Virus record (IMG/VR): IMGVR_UViG_3300033273_000379
Location: 1-21,259 of that record
Reading direction: 5' to 3' (one strand)
DNA from: a virus
Length of the DNA stretch: 21,259 nucleotides
The first letter of the stretch is position 1. Each line of letters begins with the position of its first letter. Position numbers and translations under genes: made by a program. The notes beneath the pieces were generated by a model. That model was given only the letters and a program-made list of their open reading frames with translations, searched no databases and was not told where the DNA came from. Below, in pieces: positions 1-5,883 of the stretch.

Positions 1-842
1 ACTGGCCATGCTGCGAGGAAGAAGTGCAGTGAACGGGAGTTGTTGAAGGAAGCGTATTGGAAGATTAGACGACCAAAATAACCGTGTGCGGCGACAATGT
101 TGTAGGTCTCTTCTTCTTGACCAAACTTGTAACCGTAGTTCTGGGACTCGTTCTCAGTGGTTTCACGAACCAAGGAGGAAGTAACCAGCGAACCGTGCAT
201 TGCACTGAACAGAGAACCACCGAACACACCTGCTACGCCGAGCATGTGGAAGGGGTGCATGAGAATGTTGTGCTCTGCTTGGAAAACAAGCATGTAGTTG
301 AAAGTACCAGAGATACCGAGAGGCATAGCGTCAGAGAAAGAACCCTGACCGAAAGGATAGACAAGGAAAACTGCGGATGCTGCTGCGACAGGAGCAGAGT
401 AAGCAACGCAAATCCAGGGACGCATACCCAGGCGGTAAGAAAGTTCCCACTCACGACCCATGTAAGCATAGATGCCAATCAGGAAGTGGAAGATAACGAG
501 TTGGAAAGGACCACCGTTATAGAGCCACTCATCGAGAGATGCTGCTTCCCAGATGGGATAGAAGTGAAGTCCGATTGCATTAGAACTAGGGACAACAGCA
601 CCAGAGATGATGTTGTTTCCATACATTAAAGAACCAGCAACAGGTTCACGAATGCCGTCGATATCGACAGGAGGAGCAGCGATGAAGGCGACGATGAAGC
701 AAATAGTTGCTGCAAGCAGCGTAGGAATCATCAGGACGCCGAACCAACCGACATAAAGACGGTTGTTTGTGGACGTAACCCAGGAACAAAACTGTTCCCA
801 GTTGGACTCGCTCTGTTGGCGAGTAAGAATAGATTGAGCCAT
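1..842 (-). CDS. psbA: Photosystem II reaction centre protein D1, 3' end cut by window edge
   Basis: Phage-borne D1 protein, which replaces the rapidly damaged host D1 in photosystem II during infection. The ATG lies at 842-840 and the frame is open to base 1, giving about 280 of the usual ~359 residues; the C-terminus, including any processing tail, lies outside. Visible landmarks are the TM helix A region [10 protein letters not shown] (31-40), the loop [18 protein letters not shown] (74-91), [10 protein letters not shown] (127-136), tyrosine Z at Y162 in [11 protein letters not shown], the Mn-ligand aspartate D171, and H191 (the D1 His190 equivalent); numbering runs +1 against the standard. 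The regulatory loop [20 protein letters not shown] is intact. Glutamate at 131 matches the E130, high-light D1 type. No intron interrupts the visible part. No good Shine-Dalgarno precedes the ATG. Two sigma70-type promoters lie upstream. Identification is essentially certain; the state of the 3' end is unknown. Confidence 0.98.
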   Translation of the reverse strand, partial: MAQSILTRQQSESNWEQFCSWVTSTNNRLYVGWFGVLMIPTLLAATICFIVAFIAAPPVDIDGIREPVAGSLMYGNNIISGAVVPSSNAIGLHFYPIWEAASLDEWLYNGGPFQLVIFHFLIGIYAYMGREWELSYRLGMRPWICVAYSAPVAAASAVFLVYPFGQGSFSDAMPLGISGTFNYMLVFQAEHNILMHPFHMLGVAGVFGGSLFSAMHGSLVTSSLVRETTENESQNYGYKFGQEEETYNIVAAHGYFGRLIFQYASFNNSRSLHFFLAAWP

Positions 843-1018
843 TGTAATCGAAAAAGGGTAGGTAAAAGTGCGGGGAACACTAGTAGTATTATTCCTGCGA
901 CACCCTCCGCCACAGGTATGAGAGGCGTATTTTACTTGGATAGCCTCGGTAAGGTGGTTAGACCCGTTTCTCCAAGTTTACAAGAGATTAAAAAACGTTA
1001 CATTTCTTAACTCGTTGA
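843..1018 (-). promoter_or_regulatory. psbA 5' leader with a possible hairpin
   Basis: If transcription starts about 7 nt after the -10 box at 1026-1031, psbA has a leader of roughly 175 nt without any convincing ORF. It can fold around GAGGC/GCCTC (922-926 with 943-947) and an outer CCAC/GTGG (910-913 with 954-957), separated by an internal loop. PhotoRC RNA motifs are known upstream of psbA in cyanobacteria and cyanophages; whether this is one cannot be told by eye. The helix is short, so the structure is tentative. Confidence 0.4.
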
Positions 1019-1025
1019 TGTATTT

Positions 1026-1054
1026 AGTATACTTCGGTTTCCCGTATCTGTCAA
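1026..1054 (-). promoter_or_regulatory. Proximal psbA promoter, sigma70-type
   Basis: On the minus strand TTGACA (1054-1049) is followed after exactly 17 bp by TATACT (1031-1026). This is a perfect -35 with a 5/6 -10, about 180 bp before the psbA ATG and after the terminator of the preceding gene. It should be read by host RNA polymerase and allow psbA to be expressed independently of the upstream virion gene. Confidence 0.8.
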
Positions 1055-1096
1055 CCCCTCGTTTGGATTGAAGTGGTGTGTCCCGAAGACCCCTGT

Positions 1097-1124
1097 ATTA
1101 TAGCATAAAAAGGGAGGGTGTGAA
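1097..1124 (-). promoter_or_regulatory. Distal psbA promoter nested in terminator hairpin
   Basis: Minus-strand TTCACA (1124-1119, 5/6 match to TTGACA) is followed after 16 bp by a perfect TATAAT (1102-1097). The -35 coincides with the loop and closing base pair of the terminator at 1107-1130, and the 3' arm plus T-tract form the spacer. It would give a second, longer psbA transcript. Confidence 0.55.
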
Positions 1125-1130
1125 CCCTCC
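1107..1130 (-). terminator. Rho-independent terminator of the tail-fibre-like gene
   Basis: A 7-bp stem GGAGGGT/ACCCTCC (1124-1130 with 1113-1119) with a four-base loop is followed on the minus strand by CTTTTT (1112-1107). It lies 6 nt beyond the stop of the 500-residue structural gene and separates it from psbA. Confidence 0.85.
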
Positions 1131-1135
1131 AAAAA

Positions 1136-2638
1136 TCAAACTGCTGTTGTGGTTATATTTCCTGAATCATCAACCACTATTCGATATGCTGTTCCATTAG
1201 GTGATGTGAGAACAACTCCTCTTGTATTTCCAATACCAACATAAAGATCTGAGTCCCGAACATCAAGACCATATTTTTGTGCTGGATGCGATTTTCTGGG
1301 AGAATATGTGTCGAGTCCAATATTAAACCCAGATATTTTCATTGTCGTGGCATATCCGGCAGATGCAATTCCACTATAACCAGTAAGGTCAAATGGTCTG
1401 CTAAATGATGCAATTATTGATGAACTAAAACCAGCACCAGCATATCCAGGACCAGACTGATATGCGTAAAGATCAAGAAACTGTCTTCCTTCAGCTTTCA
1501 TCACAATATCTCCACCACCAATTGCACCAGATGAAGATCGCTTATCACCATCTAAGGTAAAAGTATTCCAAATGGTAAAGTGGGTTGGATTGGTAGTTCC
1601 TAAACCAAGGTCACCTTCATTTGTGAAAACAAATTTATTGCAGGTATCAATACCAACACCACTGGCAGCGGTTCCTGATCCAGAAACAGTAAGAGGATTA
1701 TATCCAGGAAGACCAGGACCAGACTTAGAAATAACATTAGTATTAATTGCAACATTAATGTTGGTATAAATGCCAACTCTTATATCTGATTCAAAACTAT
1801 CAACCCAAGGTCCATTACTGATAAATTCAAACTTACCAAGACCATGATTATATCTTAAAAACTTACCATCATATGCAGCAGCATTGGTAGCAATTCCAAC
1901 AACATCATCAAGATATTTCAGGTTGACTTCACCACCACCACCGAGTGTAGAGAGTTGTTCTTCAATACGATTGAGGAACAGGCGATAGTGATCTTTTAAT
2001 TGGTCTGGAGTAACGAACTCAGTATTACTGATAGCATCTGGAGTAACTGGTTCATTCAGCAGACCTTCATTCAAATTCTCACTGAGATGTTGATATGATT
2101 CTGCAACTAAATCAATTTTGCTTTCAATCCTATCAATAGCAACTGGTCGCTTTTGCAACTCCTCATTAATCTGTTTTCTCAGTTCAACAATTTTATTAGA
2201 GTGAGTTGCAATATATTTTTCTACTAACTGAATATCGCTCGATAATTTTTTAATTTGACGTATCTCAGTCTGATACATCTCTTGGATTGTTTGTTGAGCA
2301 CGAACAATGTGCTCATCAATTCTTTCATACAGTTCTTTCTTGAGGACACTAACTCTACCCTCAATCTTTAACTGTGAGGTATTGACAAGTTTCTTACACT
2401 TTGCAAGTTCTTCATAGACACCTTGAATATCTGTCTCATGCTTCTTTTCAATTCTTGCTTGGAGATTCTTAAAAATCTCATCAATCATTGATGCAGAAAA
2501 AGAAACTGAGAAGTTTCCACCAGGAGTTCCACCAGTTAACTCATGAGTTTCCTGAAGTGTTTCGAATCTATCGATTTCTTCTACAATCTGGGATACTTTC
2601 TGTACACCAAATAAATCTGTCGGTTTCTTAAGTGCCAC
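1136..2638 (-). CDS. Tail-fibre-like virion structural protein
   Basis: A 500-residue protein with the architecture of a phage fibre. There is a short N-terminal segment (1-45), then a long Glu/Lys/Gln-rich helical stretch with heptad-like spacing (about 50-190) that should form a coiled coil. A Gly-rich hinge GGGGEV (233-238) follows, then a Gly/Ser/Thr/Asn-rich, beta-type C-terminal half with motifs such as LDDVVGIATNAAAYDGKFL and GPWVDSFESDIRVGIYTNIN, typical of cyanomyovirus fibre or whisker-like structural proteins. The start codon is GTG (2638-2636) with no clear Shine-Dalgarno; no ATG occurs before about residue 51. A T4-type late -10 element lies about 28 nt upstream and a terminator follows the stop. 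It probably trimerises and takes part in host contact, but which virion structure it belongs to cannot be decided from sequence alone. Confidence 0.8.
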   Translation of the reverse strand: MALKKPTDLFGVQKVSQIVEEIDRFETLQETHELTGGTPGGNFSVSFSASMIDEIFKNLQARIEKKHETDIQGVYEELAKCKKLVNTSQLKIEGRVSVLKKELYERIDEHIVRAQQTIQEMYQTEIRQIKKLSSDIQLVEKYIATHSNKIVELRKQINEELQKRPVAIDRIESKIDLVAESYQHLSENLNEGLLNEPVTPDAISNTEFVTPDQLKDHYRLFLNRIEEQLSTLGGGGEVNLKYLDDVVGIATNAAAYDGKFLRYNHGLGKFEFISNGPWVDSFESDIRVGIYTNINVAINTNVISKSGPGLPGYNPLTVSGSGTAASGVGIDTCNKFVFTNEGDLGLGTTNPTHFTIWNTFTLDGDKRSSSGAIGGGDIVMKAEGRQFLDLYAYQSGPGYAGAGFSSSIIASFSRPFDLTGYSGIASAGYATTMKISGFNIGLDTYSPRKSHPAQKYGLDVRDSDLYVGIGNTRGVVLTSPNGTAYRIVVDDSGNITTTAV

Positions 2639-2665
2639 TACTTATAACTATTATTTGATATCAAG

Positions 2666-2673
2666 TATTTATT
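2666..2673 (-). promoter_or_regulatory. Candidate T4-like late promoter element
   Basis: The minus strand reads AATAAATA, matching the NATAAATA/TATAAATA late -10 element of T4-like phages. It overlaps the stop of the preceding small gene and lies 28 bp before the GTG of the structural gene, the expected place for a late promoter. It is the only such octamer I noticed on the minus strand in an intergenic position. Confidence 0.5.
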
Positions 2674-2827
2674 ATACCCTGTATTCTTCTATTTTGTCCA
2701 GCACTCTATTGAGATATTTCTGTGCTATCGCTTTTTCTCCAGGATATCCTTCATCAGAATCAACCTGATGCTTTAACTTAAGAATGTAACACTTCAACTC
2801 ATCCTTATTCAATTGACCGCGTGGCAT
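2672..2827 (-). CDS. Small basic/charged protein, 51 residues, unknown function
   Basis: ATG at 2827-2825, stop TAA at 2674-2672. The product begins MPRGQLNKDELKCYILKLK and continues as a Lys/Glu-rich, probably two-helix protein ending DKIEEYRV; no Cys pair, signal or TM segment is visible. It sits directly after a terminator (2834-2865) and 33 nt before the structural gene, so it probably shares a late transcript with it. The steady charged-helix composition and tight packing support a real gene. I recognise no named family; it resembles the small conserved hypothetical proteins found near virion genes in cyanomyoviruses. Confidence 0.7.
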   Translation of the reverse strand: MPRGQLNKDELKCYILKLKHQVDSDEGYPGEKAIAQKYLNRVLDKIEEYRV

Positions 2828-2833
2828 AATACT

Positions 2834-2865
2834 AAAAAACTCCGCCCCTTATATAGAGCGGAGTT
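2834..2865 (-). terminator. Rho-independent terminator of the ferredoxin-hli operon
   Basis: An 8-bp stem AACTCCGC/GCGGAGTT (2865-2858 with 2845-2838) with a 12-nt loop is followed on the minus strand by a run of six T (2839-2834). It lies 6 nt after the stop of the 42-residue membrane protein and ends the operon starting at 4135. Confidence 0.85.
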
Positions 2866-2871
2866 CAAAAG

Positions 2872-3000
2872 TTATACTGGGTTATATGAGGGAATCATCA
2901 TACCTCCACCATAGTCATCATCGTCGTCAGCACCATCACTAAGGGCGCTGATGAATATCCACATCCCTAGCATCATGGTTGCCAACAACAACATCACCAT
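2872..3000 (-). CDS. Small membrane protein with acidic tail, 42 residues
   Basis: The frame is open up to 3072, but the likely start is the ATG at 3000-2998, which overlaps the TGA of the upstream hli as ATGGTGA. The longer form would run entirely inside the hli gene. The 42-residue product starts MVMLLLATMMLGMWIFISAL, a single TM helix, and continues into a run of five aspartates (about 25-29) and a Gly/Met-Pro tail ending SYNPV. Translational coupling to the Hli protein suggests a thylakoid-membrane partner or accessory peptide. Function unknown; membrane location is inferred from hydrophobicity. Confidence 0.75.
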   Translation of the reverse strand: MVMLLLATMMLGMWIFISALSDGADDDDDYGGGMMIPSYNPV

Positions 3001-3101
3001 ACTCCGGGAATAATTTGCCCCGTGGTGAAGTAGGCACCGAAGGCGGCGACAATACCAAGCATTGCTGCCCAACCATTAATACGTTCTGCTTTTTCGTTCA
3101 T
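2994..3101 (-). CDS. hli: High-light-inducible protein, minimal 35-residue form
   Basis: A single-helix chlorophyll a/b-binding-like protein that binds pigment and protects photosystem II. ATG at 3101-3099 with an excellent GAGGAG ribosome site 6 nt upstream, stop TGA at 2996-2994. Nearly the whole 35-residue protein is the Hli helix: AERINGWAAMLG at residues 5-16, then the C-terminal TGQIIPGVW (27-35), which resembles the signature of the multicopy, phage-associated hli class of Prochlorococcus. The usual ExxNGR reads ExxNGW here, so Arg is replaced by Trp. It overlaps the upstream 57-residue gene by 26 nt and the downstream membrane gene by 7 nt. It is short, but the motif is unambiguous. 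Confidence 0.88.
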   Translation of the reverse strand: MNEKAERINGWAAMLGIVAAFGAYFTTGQIIPGVW

Positions 3102-3249
3102 TGTTTTTCTCCTCTAGGGTTTTGTTTGTAATGATAATTTTTTCACCATCGTGGGTGAACTGTAACTCATCATCGGGATGCCACATTAACTCTTCGTACA
3201 TGTCGTCAAGTTTTTGGATATCCTCCCATAGTGCGTTTGGATTAGGCAT
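3076..3249 (-). CDS. Hypothetical protein, 57 residues
   Basis: The frame extends up to 3297, but the natural start is the ATG at 3249-3247, which overlaps the thioredoxin stop by 8 nt (ATGCCTAA); a longer start would lie deep inside thioredoxin. The product begins MPNPNALWEDIQKLDDMYEE and contains HPDDELQFTHDGEKIIITNK, an acidic helix followed by a beta hairpin. No catalytic motif or TM segment is visible. Its 3' end carries the ribosome-binding site of the following hli. It is co-transcribed with ferredoxin, thioredoxin and Hli, so a redox or photosynthesis-linked role is possible but unproven. Confidence 0.75.
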   Translation of the reverse strand: MPNPNALWEDIQKLDDMYEELMWHPDDELQFTHDGEKIIITNKTLEEKNNERKSRTY

Positions 3250-3532
3250 ACTGATTAAACATCTTACGAATATTTTGGGTGATTCCCATACCACCAATGA
3301 ACTCTTCTAGTTTATTTCCTTCTTCATCAGTAATGATGAGAACAGGAGTTGCGGTTACACCGTAACGCTTGGCAAGGTCAAGGTTCTCTTGTGGAATGGG
3401 GACATCACTTACATCTTCAAGGTCAACCTTTTCAAGAAGACTGGTACGATTATCTTTGATGGAACGCATATACTTGTCCACTAACATACATGGACCGCAG
3501 GATTCTTTTGAGAAAAGATAAAACTTTGCCAT
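3242..3532 (-). CDS. Thioredoxin-like protein
   Basis: A 96-residue thioredoxin-fold protein, a small dithiol-disulphide oxidoreductase. The active site SCGPC is at residues 11-15, near the N-terminus after a short beta strand (MAKFYLFSK). The cis-proline loop TATPVLII has Pro63, followed by the expected strands and a C-terminal helix. The start at 3532-3530 overlaps the ferredoxin stop as TGATG; upstream codons in frame would lie within petF. It is slightly shorter than the ~105-residue bacterial thioredoxins. Its position directly after ferredoxin is suggestive of a light-driven redox relay, with electrons passing from photosystem I via ferredoxin to thiol targets, but a ferredoxin-thioredoxin reductase would have to come from the host. 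Alternative: a glutaredoxin-like member, less likely given CGPC. Confidence 0.9.
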   Translation of the reverse strand: MAKFYLFSKESCGPCMLVDKYMRSIKDNRTSLLEKVDLEDVSDVPIPQENLDLAKRYGVTATPVLIITDEEGNKLEEFIGGMGITQNIRKMFNQYA

Positions 3533-3822
3533 CAGTAAAGGTTTTCCTCTTGATCGGTTTGAATCACACAATCAGAAGTAGGATATGCAACACAAGTCAG
3601 AACGAATCCTTCATCAATTTGGTCATCATCCAAGAAAGATTGGTCGGACTGATCAACAGTACCAGAGAGAATTTTGCCAGCACAAGATGAACAAGCACCT
3701 GCACGGCAAGAATAATTCAAATCAATTCCTTGCTCCTCTGCGGCGTCCAGGATGTACTGGTCGTCTTCGCAAGTGATGGTTTGTTCTCCATCAGGAGTTT
3801 GGAGAGTGATGTTATAAGCCAT
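3532..3822 (-). CDS. petF: Plant-type [2Fe-2S] ferredoxin
   Basis: A 96-residue soluble ferredoxin, the usual length. Cluster ligands are C39, C44, C47 and C77 in [13 protein letters not shown] and LTCVAYP. The sequence is acidic throughout, as needed for docking to photosystem I and ferredoxin-dependent enzymes. The typical N-terminal ubiquitin-like beta-grasp [14 protein letters not shown] is present and the end is EENLY. It starts 5 nt after a 28-residue membrane ORF and its stop overlaps the thioredoxin ATG. Phage ferredoxins are thought to supply electrons to phage-encoded enzymes such as bilin reductases or to host reductases; none of these is in the window. Confidence 0.96.
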   Translation of the reverse strand: MAYNITLQTPDGEQTITCEDDQYILDAAEEQGIDLNYSCRAGACSSCAGKILSGTVDQSDQSFLDDDQIDEGFVLTCVAYPTSDCVIQTDQEENLY

Positions 3823-3827
3823 TGTTT

Positions 3828-3914
3828 TTAGTAAGTTTCAGATAATTGTTCAACAGAGTACGCCAACAAAACGAAGAAGGCGATACTAGTGATTGTAAAG
3901 CAAATCTGTACCAT
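3828..3914 (-). CDS. Tiny single-span membrane peptide, 28 residues
   Basis: ATG at 3914-3912, 2 nt after the TGA of the upstream hli; stop TAA at 3830-3828, 5 nt before the ferredoxin ATG. It fills the gap between two certain genes almost perfectly. The peptide begins [19 protein letters not shown], one hydrophobic helix, and ends in a short polar tail with QLSETY. The size and topology resemble the small single-helix subunits of photosystems and cytochrome b6f, but I do not recognise a specific one. Evidence is the exact packing and the TM character; a non-coding spacer is the alternative. Confidence 0.5.
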   Translation of the reverse strand: MVQICFTITSIAFFVLLAYSVEQLSETY

Positions 3915-3916
3915 TG

Positions 3917-4135
3917 TCAAATGCCAAAGGCACCGAAGAAGAACAGACTGCCAGTGGTTGCATACGAAATGACTGCAGCAGCAAACCCAAGCATAGCAAC
4001 ACGACCATTCAGTTTTTCGGCACGCTCATTGTGTGACTCAAAACCATAGCGTTCACGATCTTCATCAGTCATATACATTGCAGGCTCGGTAGCAAACATA
4101 TTCATTTGCCCGAACTCGTTTTTTGTTACAGTCAT
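3917..4135 (-). CDS. hli: High-light-inducible protein, 72 residues
   Basis: Hli/Scp family single-helix thylakoid protein binding chlorophyll and carotenoid near photosystem II. A 36-residue polar N-terminal extension (MTVTKNEFGQMNMFATEP...) precedes the canonical motif ERAEKLNGRVAMLGF (37-51), with the chlorophyll-ligand pattern ExxNGR intact (E40, N43, R45), and then the remaining helix AAAVISYATTG. The C-terminus SLFFFGAFGI lacks the TGQIIPG ending seen in the second hli of this operon, so the two belong to different subclasses. It is the first gene of its operon: a consensus promoter lies 28-56 bp upstream, giving a leader of about 20 nt with no clear Shine-Dalgarno. Confidence 0.95.
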   Translation of the reverse strand: MTVTKNEFGQMNMFATEPAMYMTDEDRERYGFESHNERAEKLNGRVAMLGFAAAVISYATTGSLFFFGAFGI

Positions 4136-4162
4136 TTTACATTGTGTTGTAAATCTTTACAT

Positions 4163-4191
4163 ATTATATAGCAAAAAGAAAGGGGAGTCAA
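4163..4191 (-). promoter_or_regulatory. Promoter of the hli-petF operon nested in terminator hairpin
   Basis: Minus-strand TTGACT (4191-4186) and TATAAT (4168-4163) are separated by exactly 17 bp. The -35 lies in the loop and first stem bases of the terminator at 4173-4200; the 3' arm and T-tract form the spacer. The predicted start at about 4156 leaves a leader of some 20 nt before the hli ATG. Confidence 0.8.
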
Positions 4192-4200
4192 TCTCCCCTT
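4173..4200 (-). terminator. Rho-independent terminator of the sugar operon
   Basis: An 8-bp stem AAGGGGAG/CTCCCCTT (4200-4193 with 4187-4180), loop of five, followed on the minus strand by TCTTTTT. It lies 14 nt after the stop of the last glycosyltransferase gene and closes the 11.6-kb glycan operon. Confidence 0.85.
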
Positions 4201-4214
4201 GTAGTAGTTTATAC

Positions 4215-5006
4215 TTATTTGCCCTCAAATCCAGGAGGAAGTCTTCCAAGATAAGGATTATAATCAAAAAATTGATTCCAGTCATCAATATTTTTGGATT
4301 CATATCTCCAAAATTGCCACAGTCCATCATGACTACTCTTATGAAATACATCCACATGAATGTCATGGATGTCCGATCCTAACTCAATCTTATACAGAAA
4401 AAGTGGAATAGCAAATGTATTTCCAGAGTTGTAAATTAAATCATCAGCAACTGCACGAGGTTTCATCCCCTGGTCAAGTTTGTACTTATCTCCCCGACAG
4501 TGAAGGTCCACCAACTTTTGTGCATGGCGTCTGGTGATTAAGTAACAAGCAGTAGAAAAATCATTGACAAAGCGTTTATGAATCTGCACAGTAATCTGAG
4601 CAGGATTAATGATTGCAAGTTGAACTACGTCATAATCATAAGGAATCTTAGAATAAAAATCTTTCCAAGTAAATCCCCAGTGAGATACAGTTAACAAATC
4701 ACAATCATCTTCCATCATCAAAGCACAAGGTGCATCTGTTTCCAGAAACATCTTCATTGCTTTAAGGTGTGAAGTAACACACCCAACTTCACCAGATGTC
4801 ATCTGGTCTGGGTACTTTCCCCTGAGAATCTCACTTAAATCATTATCACCTCTGCCATCATATGCAGAGACGCGTTGATAGTTTTCTATTTCCCAGTACT
4901 TATACTGGTCCTCCATAGATTTCCATCTATCAGGTTTTTCATCAAGATTGATACAATAAACTGGAGGAAGACCCTTCAGTTTATATACAGCTTTGTTTTT
5001 ATCCAT
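4215..5006 (-). CDS. Glycosyltransferase family 25-like (LPS-type) protein
   Basis: A 263-residue GT-A fold sugar transferase. Family 25 landmarks: YCINLDEKPDRW (17-28), corresponding to the INLdrr.dR opening motif; GEVGCVTSH (72-80), corresponding to GEIGCxxSH; and the metal-binding LMMEDDC with E99-D100-D101. Members of this family add galactose or glucose to bacterial lipo-oligosaccharide. The ATG at 5006-5004 overlaps the epimerase stop by 8 nt (ATGGATAA); the in-frame ATG at 5054 would lie within that gene. It is the last gene of the sugar operon, followed by a terminator. The acceptor and donor sugar cannot be inferred. Confidence 0.85.
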   Translation of the reverse strand: MDKNKAVYKLKGLPPVYCINLDEKPDRWKSMEDQYKYWEIENYQRVSAYDGRGDNDLSEILRGKYPDQMTSGEVGCVTSHLKAMKMFLETDAPCALMMEDDCDLLTVSHWGFTWKDFYSKIPYDYDVVQLAIINPAQITVQIHKRFVNDFSTACYLITRRHAQKLVDLHCRGDKYKLDQGMKPRAVADDLIYNSGNTFAIPLFLYKIELGSDIHDIHVDVFHKSSHDGLWQFWRYESKNIDDWNQFFDYNPYLGRLPPGFEGK

Positions 5007-5883
5007 CAATCCACTCTTCAAGTTTAATTCTGGGTTTCCATCCAAAAGCACCATAAATTTTATCGCAATTTGCTAGGGTCACACGACACTCACCAGGACG
5101 TGCAGGAATATTAGTTGTGTTATCAGAAATCATAGCAGCAATTTGATTTACTGAATAGTTGGTTCCACTACCAACGTTATACACTTGTCCATAGTATTCA
5201 TCATCTTGAATAGCGATTGCTGCCATAATATTAGCATTTACTACATCACTTACATGAACAAAATCTCTACGCTGCTCACCATCACCCACAATAGTTAGGG
5301 GTTCACCAGCATCACGCTGGCGGGTAAAGATACCCATCACAGGAGCATATTGCCCACTGGTAGGTTGCCCTGGACCATATACATTGAAGTAACGAAGAAT
5401 CACCGTCTTCAATCCATACAAATCAGTATAGGTCTTACACCACTTCTCTCCATTTACCTTAGATACAGAATATGGATTCAAACAATCATCAGGTTGAGTT
5501 TCTACATTAGGAAACTCATTGTTTCCATATGCAGCAGAAGTTGATGAATAAACAAATCTTTTTACACCACACTCTCTTGCTGCCTGTAAAAGAGTGCAGG
5601 TTCCAAGTTCATTCGTGCTTGCTGCTTGAATAGGATTATCAATACAAGTTCCAATCTTAGACTCTGCTGCAAGATGGAATACAAAATCCACACCTTCCAT
5701 CAGAGTTTTCATTAACTCATAATCCCTAATATCACCTTTGACTCTGTTTACAGAATCGACGTGATGAAAATCATCAGGTGCATTTGTATTATCTACAGAT
5801 ACAACCGAATGTCCAAGTTTTTTTAATTGCTCTACAAGATTAGAACCAATAAATCCCCTACCACCAGTAACTAAAGACTTCAT
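4999..5883 (-). CDS. NAD-dependent nucleotide-sugar epimerase/dehydratase (extended SDR)
   Basis: A 294-residue cytoplasmic extended short-chain dehydrogenase. The Rossmann motif TGGRGFIGS is at 6-14, the catalytic region YSSTSAAYG at 112-120, and the catalytic YxxxK is Y138-SVS-K142. Substrate-side motifs are YFNVYGPGQ and RRDFVHVSDV. The pattern is closest to UDP-glucose/UDP-GlcNAc 4-epimerases (GalE/WbpP type), which would supply UDP-Gal or UDP-GalNAc to the transferases around it and UDP-Gal to glf. It is a little shorter than GalE (~338), the C-terminus ending where the next gene begins. The start overlaps the upstream methyltransferase stop as ATGA. Exact substrate uncertain; dehydratase is the alternative. 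Confidence 0.88.
   Translation of the reverse strand: MKSLVTGGRGFIGSNLVEQLKKLGHSVVSVDNTNAPDDFHHVDSVNRVKGDIRDYELMKTLMEGVDFVFHLAAESKIGTCIDNPIQAASTNELGTCTLLQAARECGVKRFVYSSTSAAYGNNEFPNVETQPDDCLNPYSVSKVNGEKWCKTYTDLYGLKTVILRYFNVYGPGQPTSGQYAPVMGIFTRQRDAGEPLTIVGDGEQRRDFVHVSDVVNANIMAAIAIQDDEYYGQVYNVGSGTNYSVNQIAAMISDNTTNIPARPGECRVTLANCDKIYGAFGWKPRIKLEEWIDG

Noticed and set aside
84-629. 181-residue plus-strand ORF
   Set aside because: It lies entirely antisense to psbA, whose minus-strand translation is unmistakable D1; the plus-strand product is Cys/Arg/Thr-rich with no family pattern. An antisense RNA here remains possible but is not supported by any promoter I could see.
2825-2831. Promoter -10 (TATTAT) after the terminator at 2834-2865
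   Set aside because: It overlaps the ATG of the next gene and has no -35 at 16-18 bp, unlike the three terminator/promoter fusions.
3001-3072. N-terminal extension of the 42-residue membrane protein up to 3072
   Set aside because: This segment runs inside the hli gene in another frame and gives an implausible Cys/Arg/His-rich start; the ATG at 3000 coupled to the hli stop is better.
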